Below are positions 56,580 through 64,000 of a stretch of 64,000 nt of DNA, piece by piece. Numbering within the stretch: position 1 is the stretch's first letter; each line of letters starts with the position of its first letter. This stretch comes from Isoetes taiwanensis (lineage: Eukaryota > Streptophyta > Lycopodiopsida > Isoetales > Isoetaceae). The translations under genes and the position numbers were made by a program. The stretch spans positions 1,972,775 through 2,036,774 of the forward strand of contig JAJEKV010000125.1 in NCBI GenBank assembly GCA_021234155.1, read 5' to 3'. A model generated the notes under the pieces. The model was not told the DNA's origin. It made no database searches and saw nothing but the letters and a program-made list of their open reading frames with translations.

Positions 56580-58821
56580 GAAGCATGGCGACCAAAACCA
56601 ATTCCGCGAGGTACAAGCTCCCCTTGCATTTCTAAATTTTTTTAAGGGACCAAACTAAGAACTTCGGTTTTGCGGGAGTTACTTTTGCAAGAACACCCAT
56701 TGAGTTTGCAAAGAATCGGAAAACTTTCGATGGAGGGAAAGAATCCAAGAAGTATCAAATGGGCGGATGTTCCAAGTGCTGATTTTTGCAGGTCAGGGAA
56801 AACCTATGCCCAAAACCGCAAGATACCTATCAAGTTAATCAGCCCCAGTTCAAGACGGCACTCTACGATTTGATAGAGAGAGTTTATCGAAACCGCTTCA
56901 AATAATGAATTGAGAACCCTTTTTGCAAGGGCTTTTGCACGGTCACATCTTGCAAAGGCATTGCGAGAATCGACGAGTTTAAGGTTAATTGGGCAAGTCT
57001 TGCGGCGGATGCTTACGAGGATTGGCCAAGCTCGGTGAACAAAGAACATGTGAATGCTTTGAGAAGAACACCCCGCACCTTCTTTGAATCACATCAGGTC
57101 ACTTTCCCATATGTATGAGGACGGCAAGAAGGAATTGGTGCGAAACAGGCCGACTGTTGAGAATGGAAGGTTCCATCGGCAACTCAATGCAAACTTCAAG
57201 GATCTAGAAGGCGAGATAAAGGAGAAGAGGCGGATGTGGATGGATTTGCGGTACTTTCGATCCTCATGAGGAAGATGGAATACAAGAGTTGCAAAGGGAT
57301 GAGCAAGCTCTCAAGCTTTTCTAGACAAGCGGATGTCGAAGGTGAACACTTCAGGGTTTGCGACAACTAAAGAAAGAAATTTCTATTCTCAATTCGATAT
57401 TGAAAATTATGAAACTAACATGAAGTTCTGGCATGCCAAGTGCAAGCATGTGGCTCACTTGCATCAAAATGAGAAATCCAAGAAGAATCTCCCAAAACTG
57501 GGAATGGGAACTTATAATTTCCCAATGTCCAAAGGGGCAACCACATGTGAGGGTTGTGGCCTACGTTTTCGAGAGGAATATGAATTGCATGTTAAGCTTA
57601 ATTCATGTGGTCATATTTACCATGTAATATGTTTGTTGTTGTCTTTGGAAGGCATGCATTGCATTGCATTTGCATTTGTGATGTTGAGGTTCCTCCAAGT
57701 ATTCTTGATGAACTTGGTTTCAAGGAACTCAAGCCACCAGGTTCAGATGAAGAAGAATCAAGTGAAGAAACAGAAACAGAAGAAGTAGAAAAAACCAGTA
57801 GAAGGAAAAAAACCAGCAGAAGAAGTAGAAAAAACCAGCAAGACTGGAAAAAAGCAGAAGGAGGTGACACCCAAGAAGAGATTCAGAGAAGAAACTAGCT
57901 CGAGCACCTCTATGTATAATGATCCATCAAGTTCAGATTTTCAGCCTGTCAGAGTGGCAAAGAAAAGAATAACAAGGAGTGCCACTAAGTCTGGTGGTCA
58001 AAAACCCATAGATCTAGGTACTTATTCAGTATTTTCTCAAGTTAGTTAAAGCTTGCTTGAAGTTTGTTTATTTCTTGCAGATCCAATTGATGTGGACAAG
58101 GTTAGTCCAATGAAGTTTTCTCACTTAGCTCGTGAAGATAGTCCTCAGATAGGCAGTAAAGCAGCAGGTAAAAAAATTAACAATTACAGGTATTTGAGTA
58201 CAATTACTTAAGATTGTTTTTGCTGCAGACATTACCAGTGATGGTGTTGTAGATGAACTTGTCCAGCACTATTTTGCAGTGCATGATTTGTCTCCAAAAA
58301 TGAAAGGTAAACAACATTTCAACATATGTATCATTTACTCATGTGCATTTGACTCACATCAGCTTTGTAAATGCAGAAAAAATTTCAAAAGTGGTTGGAC
58401 AGGATGGTGCTGTGGAAACTGATGCTTCAAAGGAGGGCTTATCTGAAATGCACACTCCAGTTAAAAAAGGTAAGCACTTTTTCAGCATATGTGTTCAATA
58501 GTTTTATTTTAGACTGACCTAACTTGTATTATGCAGATCCTCCAGTTCCAGTTGCAGTTGTTCAGCAAATGCCAATTACCTTGAGCACTTGTAAGTGTTA
58601 TCTTGCAAATTTGGTTTGCACAAATAAATTTCGTAACATTGACTTGTTTTGTTTGCAGGTCGAGAGTTGAGCACAGTGGTGATCTCACCAGCACGTGAGA
58701 TATTCTCTCCAAAGACAGGAAAGTCTTTGGTGTCTCCACAAAGCGAACTGACCCCATGGAAGATGATGTTACCATGGAGAAGTGGTTGGAGAAGAAGATG
58801 CATAAGAAGTTGCAGCTGTAA
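56580..58821 (+). pseudogene. Element F ORF1 (copy 2): zinc-finger protein
   Basis: Best copy of this gene. KTYAQNRKIPIKLI, DLIERVYRNRF, HIRSLSHMYEDGKKELVRNR and NANFKDLEGEIKEKRRMWMD lead to NYETNMKFWHAKCKHVAHLH, GMGTYNFPMSKGATTCEGCG, LRFREEYELHVKLNSCGHIY and HVIC (RING-H2-like: C-X2-C..C-X-H-X2-H-X2-C), EVPPSILDELGFKELKPPGS, an acidic stretch (EEESSEETETEEVEK), a basic Ser-rich part and SDFQPVRVAKKRITRSATKS. Short exons then follow: DPIDVDKVSPMKFSHLARED, ITSDGVVDELVQHYFAVHDL, KISKVVGQDGAVETDASKEG, DPPVPVAVVQQMPITLST, and RELSTVVISPAREIFSPKTG to the stop. Introns are GT-AG. It lacks the FCP1-like domain of A and E. The first 800 bp contain frame breaks; from 57400 on it is nearly clean. Confidence 0.7.
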
Positions 58822-58964
58822 TCCTCATGTTGGCAATACTGCTTTAATCTCCATGTTGACAATACTGCTTTTACTGCACCAATTTTTCCCTTAGGTGCAG
58901 TAAGTTTTTGAAATATTTTGTGTAACACTTATATGAAATGACAGAGTTTCTCTTGAATCAAATG

Positions 58965-59280
58965 ATATGTTTGCTTGATATTTTGCACTTTTGTTATGAA
59001 TATCTTATGTATGAAAGTTAGAAGTATAATTCATACAAATTTCAATGCAAACACACTTCAAATTCATTTTCAATTCACACACAATTCAAAGACATTTCCA
59101 ATTCAATTGACAATCAAATTCAATTCAAACTAAATTCAAACACAATTCCAATTCATTACAATGAATTGGTTAGAATTTCATTACAAATCAATGACCATAC
59201 AATACAATGGTTAAAATTTCAATACAATGGTTTGTAACAATGGTTACAATCATAGAATGGTATACAATGTACAATTTAAA
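58965..59280. repeat. ATTCAA-rich spacer (copy 2)
   Basis: Same low-complexity tail-to-tail gap as 33850-34190. Confidence 0.7.
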
Positions 59281-59284
59281 AGAA

Positions 59285-62200
59285 TTAGGTTGTTCTCTTC
59301 TTTTTCCCCGAGTTTCTTGTTCTTTTTGTTAAATTCAGCTCACTTGATGCAGGTTCATCTGAGTTTTGAGCTATCAATGCACTGTTTTGTGGCAAGCTGT
59401 CCAATATTTGGTTATGTGTATCTTCTGGCAGATCAAAACAGTTACCACTAATCTTGGTCAACTCAAAACAAACAGAAGTAACCAAATGACTATAAACATT
59501 ACACTCTGGTTCATTTACCAGTAACTCATATCTGCTGCCCCCTAAGAACTTGTAGAATAAACCAGTGACAACTACCTCATTTCTGGCAAACTTTTGGCCC
59601 CATGGATCTTTGAATGCCTTCTCCACCACATGTTTCACCTTTGTGCACTTCAGCACATAGAAGTCCACATTCTCCTTGTTGTCCGCTCAGAACTCTGAGA
59701 AAAATTATCTCCAACTGCAAGAATATCAGACTTCCATTGAGGATCACCTTCAAAAACAGGGCCATCCACAACATCTTCCACATAATCAGCACCTGGTCTT
59801 AGCTCAGAGTATTGCCATGTGCCTATTCTACCTTTGTTAGGGCACTTGGCATGTTTGCCTAACCAACAATTATGACAGAAACAACTGTAATCCATATGAG
59901 CAACTTGTGTAGGATCTGTAGCTTGAATTGGCCTGATGGAATGGAACTTGCTTGAACCAGAAAGTGTAGCACAATCATACCTTTCTGACCTATCAACCTC
60001 GTCTACTCCAATTTCCCAGAAAAACCTGTTTAGGAAAGAAACCAGTATTTCAACACACAATAACATTCAACAAAGCAGTATTTCAGCACACACTACTATG
60101 ATTAAAAAGCGATATTTCAAAGATACCTGAACCTGTCTTTGCCCTCGATTGTGGAGTTGTCCCTGAAATGCTTGACCAGAAAAACTACTGCATCATGTGC
60201 ATTTCTGAGTGGTACTGATCCTCTTTTCAACATCTCATGTGTAAGAGCTCGTTTAATGACAGCTCCAGCACCATCATGTTCACCTGTTCTATTATTAGTC
60301 AGCAAAAAAAAAAAAAAAAAAACAAATTAAAACTATAAATCCATTGACAAAGAATGTAGTTACCTTTGCCATGATAGGAGGCAAAGTAATTCCAATTTAT
60401 TGGAATGCCATTGGTATGGTAGTTCCTACCAAGGAAATAAAAGTTCCTTGCTCCTTTGAACTGAGATGAGCAACCATCAGATCACATGATGTGTCATTAT
60501 ACTTTCTTTATCGCCTGTTTGTCAGAAATACATGATGCTTGTTCAAACAATACTGCACAAACAAGGTATCATGGTCCCTGTCATCTGATATGTAGAAATG
60601 AGTCTCTTTTATAATTCTTCTCTCATTTTCATCCAAACTTGGATCATCTGACAATGTTGCATACGTATGTAATATGCACTAAAATTGTGCATTGATCACT
60701 CTTCCGGTGTAGACTCAGTATCTCTTCTTTGAATCTTAAAAGTATAATTCTCAAAGAAAATCTATGACGCGAAACTATGGTGTCCTTTGGAAATGTTGCC
60801 AAACACTCCCTGAATTGTTTGGCCTGCCATCTTCCTTCATAATTATGTGGTATAAACTCTTTTAAGACACTCTTGGCTTCCTGGATAATCTCTACAGCAG
60901 TTGTGCACTTGTAAACCAGTTTGGTAACTGGTTTAGTGCATCAGGCACAGGTTCTCCAATGGGTTCAAGTACCTGCAATGGTAATGACAGATCAATGTGA
61001 TATAACTTGGGATAAAATAAAGCTGAATTCTAACCTTGTCATAGGTCTTCCATTCAATGTTGTGTCCTGGAATGTATTTCAATTCATTTGGGCAGGTTGG
61101 TAACTTGGCAGGTCCACAATTCTTGCACTTGAGAGTCAAACAGTCATGTGCATGCCATTCCTCTGTTTCATCATCCCTTGGACAAACCAGTGATCTCCAA
61201 AGCTCACTGGTAGAAGAGTATGTACATTTATTTGCCATGCAAGTTGGCCCAGGGCCACAAACCACACAAGTGCACTTGCAGCTAGCTCCATGTAATTTCT
61301 CATCATGCCTAACCTTATTTATTGCTTGCCTAATGAAATATGTTTTCATGTGATACACACAACAGCAAGTTTCTCTATCCCTAACCTTCCTTACATATGG
61401 TGGTTTTAGAGCATGAAACATCGAAAAAGACAAGTCAAACTTGGGATATTCAGCAGTAAAACGTTTATAGAAAGTAACCTGCAAGTGCAAATTCACAAGT
61501 TATAAAAAGAATTTAAAAGGCCAACAAAAATCAATATATAGAAACACTTACTTGAGTTTCCTCTAGAAAATGCAAGGGATGCATTATGTTCACTCCTTTG
61601 CCTAGTCTGATCTTCACCACATGTTTTTTGCAAGGTGATACTCTGGTGTTATTCCTCCAAAAGTCAACCACAAGTTTCCTCTGATCATAAGAAAGCTTGT
61701 CACTTCGAGTGCTTTTCTTGAACATTGACCATGGTCCTTCCCCATGTTCAGCAGCAAGTCTTCTCTTAACAGCAACAGAGACAATTCTTCTATTCAGGTT
61801 TAGTTGCTTTGCAAAGACCCTTCTATTTGTGTCAGCATTGACAGAGTAAGCCATGGCAACATTTCTTGCTCTCCATGCATCTGTATCCTTTGCATATTTG
61901 TGGGCTGCAAATGAATCCTTCAAGTTGTCCACTATAGCTTTCATTGTTTTGAATTCTTTGGTGGTTTGAACACCTAGACCAGGCAACCATTTGGCTGCAC
62001 CCCTTAGAATATCTTCCCTATCTTTTTCACTAGCATTCCTACAAATATTATTAACAAGTTTGCCAATATTCTTTGACAATCTTTTTTTTTTTTTTTTTTT
62101 TTTTTTGTGCTGAAATCACCATTCAAATTTTGGCTTGTTCATCACCAAAAGCCTCCCTTTCTCTCTCTTTGTCTTTTTTTTCTTCTTTGTTCAGCTCTCT

Positions 62201-62298
62201 TCTTCCTAAAAGAAACTAAAGAAGCTAACAAAAGTTAATTTGTAAAGGATTCATAAAAAACAACTGGAGATACAACTTGACATACCTTCAATATCCAT
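59285..62298 (-). CDS. Element F ORF2: DDE-type transposase candidate, best-preserved copy
   Basis: On minus from MDIEG (62298, before a GTATGT donor), then a lysine-rich exon, NIGKLVNNICRNASEKDRED, NADTNRRVFAKQLNLNRRIV, GEGPWSMFKKSTRSDKLSYD, KKHVVKIRLGKGVNIMHPLH, LKPPYVRKVRDRETCCCVYH, a cysteine-rich zinc-binding candidate (CKCTCVVCGPGPTC, CLTLKCKNCG), FAENYTFKIQ (near 60750), RRIIKETHFYISDDRDHDT, SDGCSSQFK and FYFLGRNYHT (near 60400-60490), SYHGKG plus GEHDGAGAVIKRALTHEMLK (60225-60390), FRDNSTIEGKDRF, FWEIGVDEVDRSERYDCATL, and the C-terminal DFYVLKCTKVKHVVEKAFKD, PWGQKFARNEVVVTGLFYKF and a basic end (SGKKKRTT, 59285). About seven exons. Some frame breaks remain near 60500-60800 and 59690, so activity is uncertain. 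A poly-T run at 62083-62106 is intronic. Confidence 0.72.
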
Positions 62299-62305
62299 TG
62301 GAGCT

Positions 62306-64000
62306 TGTGTCTCATTTCTCTGCTACAAAAGAGGATAACCCCAAGAATGAAGCAGACATGGCCAAATTCGAAGCCCTTTGTCAAAATTATGTAGAAGAAA
62401 CCAGAAGGGCCATTCTCGTTGAAGCAGATTCTGCAAATGCCGTCAAAGAGGTTGCAGAAGAAGTAGAAGCCAAATCTGGCTTTGAAGGGGTCGGCCCTTT
62501 GCAAATTGCAATTGATGGCCTGGAGAATACCCTAGAAGACCAAATTGAGGTCGATTCATTGCTGCTTCAGATGGAGCTAAGTAGAGCCCTCAATCAGAAA
62601 CCTTCAAAGAATCAATTAATGTAGAAGGAGCCGTAATGGAAGGGGCCGTTATGGCAGAAGAATTAAGAGGCAAATCTGCCTATGACAGGGTCAGAATTGC
62701 AGCACAGGTCAATTTTGTTGGGCTCTCAAAGAACCCACGCTCTTTCGGAGCACAGAATATACAGTTCCCTGGACCTGGAACTTATGTGACATTTGCATTG
62801 CAGAATGTCCCTGGACCTCCCAATATGCAATCCTTTGCAGGGCCTCCGGCACAATCATTAATGATGTCAGAGATGCTCATGCGCAAGACCGTGGTGCTCA
62901 GCTATCTGATGTTAGTAATGAAAATACTCTGACGAATCTTCTAGACATCCTGCCCAGGCTGATCTTGATGGAGATATCCCAGGGTCCTTTGCTGCTGTTG
63001 ATGAGGCCGGAGATGGTGACGGCCATGCACCTACTAAGGAGCAATTGCAGCAATTCAGTGGAGATGGTGGCAAGCCGGTTGGAGATGGCCAGAAGGATGT
63101 CATTGCCCTGCCAGTACCCGCCAGTGAGAAGGATGCCCTTGGAAATTTGGGGCCAAATTTGGAGTCTAAGATCAGGAATAGGGCATTGACCAACGCTCTT
63201 GGTAACTTTGGCATCAAAGACGCCTACACCGGTGCTCTTCTTAAGTTCGGTTATGAACTGGAAAACGTCATTGAACAGGAAAAAGATACTGCATAATGGT
63301 GGCTTGGGAAGATTAGCATCATGTTTTCTTGACTCTATGGCCACTCTGAACCTGTCTGATAGGGTCAAGAAACAAGATCCAGGGCCATTCATTGAAGTGG
63401 CCCATATTTTGCAGATGGGAACCAGTCTGTACTCCTTTGATGCAGAAACCGAAATGCTCCAACACATAATCAAGCCTGATGTTGTAAATTTAATGATGCA
63501 AATGAATTTGAGGTTCGAAGGAGATTGCACAGTCGAGTATAAGGCAGAGGATGGTGTTCTGCCAATGGCGCAAAACAATTCTGCCTATGAAGTCTTCAAG
63601 GAAGAAGAGCTTGTAGAAGAAGCCAAAATAATCGATGGAAATGGGGCCCCAAGACTTGAGACTGGACAGTATGCTGCTAGAGTCAAACTTGGAGCAGTTA
63701 GAGAAGCCACAGACGAAAATCAGGTGCAAATGCTACATATTCCAGAAGCTAGAGATGTTGCATATGACCCACGAATTTTTGAGACATTTGAACATCTGGA
63801 CATTCAAGCATATGCCAAGGCAAATCCTTACCCAAGAAGATATAGAAATCTCTGACAAGGTCGTTGTAAATAAGCCCAAGAATCAGGCCACTAGCTCTAG
63901 CTCAAAACAAATACCTTCTATACAAGTGGCAGCAGAAGAAAATATCAAGGCTGATGGTACGGTGCATAGAATTGGGGCAGAAAATTCAAAAGAGGTCCGA
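62306..64000 (+). pseudogene. R internal ORF, copy 2 (unknown protein), runs off the window
   Basis: Same protein as 37199-39608, better preserved. SHFSATKEDNPKNEADMAKF, then (after a frameshift near 62600) GAVMAEELRGKSAYDRVRIA, NPRSFGAQNIQFPGPGTYVT, KPVGDGQKDVIALPVPASEK, NALGNFGIKDAYTGALLKFG, YELENVIEQEKDTA, DPGPFIEVAHILQMGTSLYS and DGNGAPRLETGQYAARVKLG, continuing VREATDENQVQMLHIPEARD. Continues past 64000. It has no match to retroviral domains known to me. An R 3' LTR should lie shortly beyond the window edge. Confidence 0.6.

Larger units (their letters stand above)
54191..64000. repeat. Large direct duplication, copy 2
   Basis: Repeats 29046-38896 to the window edge. High identity, with differences concentrated at CAG/CTG steps in either copy. 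The left break lies in AATGCTTCTCATACTC, shared with the P450 edge by only a few bases (CCAATGC). Confidence 0.93.

Overview
The window is nuclear DNA of a land plant with a large, repeat-packed genome. Evidence: LTR retrotransposons whose primer-binding site is the plant initiator-Met tRNA type (TGGTATCAGAGC), GT-AG introns, a CYP72-clan P450, and fragments of a PBS1-like kinase, a gamma-type phosphatidylinositol 4-kinase and a plastid membrane protein. No tRNA, rRNA, CRISPR array or bacterial operon was seen. A fern, lycophyte or gymnosperm is plausible, but that is only an inference from repeat density.

Layout. 231-8353 is a short gag-only LTR retrotransposon (5-bp target duplication GAAGA). 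Its 3' LTR is split by a 6.6-kb DNA transposon, element A (1568-8211, 4-bp duplication AGAG). 8354-9507 is gene-free but holds a strong 116-nt hairpin. 9513-39813 is a second LTR retrotransposon, R (duplication TTATT, LTRs about 205 bp), swollen to 30 kb by nested insertions: element F inside R, element E inside F, and inside E a 12.7-kb CACTA-like element D (10994-23686) plus a 322-bp MITE (27574-27895). D carries a broken captured gene for a plastid membrane protein, a long inverted repeat and a 1.25-kb purine tract. 40652-46444 is another probable DNA element with palindromic repeat clusters at both ends. 46.4-50.6 kb holds host-gene debris (kinase, PI4K-gamma). 52509-54191 is a cytochrome P450 lacking its N-terminus. 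From 54191 to the window end the sequence repeats 29046-38896 (E transposase remnant, element F, R coding region).

The main biological interest is the DNA transposon family A/E/F. Each member has two convergent, intron-containing genes. ORF2 (minus strand) is a DDE-type transposase candidate with DFAEN and SDG..SQFK motifs and a GKGEHDG segment. ORF1 (plus strand) has a conserved helical N-terminus, a coiled coil and a RING-H2-like zinc finger; in A and E it also has a C-terminal FCP1/NIF-type HAD phosphatase-like domain with a DxNG motif. F replaces that domain with a basic, disordered tail. Termini are GGGTG with 4-bp target duplications, and AAGTGCTT octamers recur in the ends and interior.

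A technical warning: where the 9.8-kb duplicate copies differ, many differences sit on CAG/CTG trinucleotides (CAG read as CGG, CTG as CG or TTT). They occur in both copies and even at a splice acceptor. This looks more like base-calling error at methylated CHG sites than evolution, and many frameshifts in the E, F and R genes may not be real.
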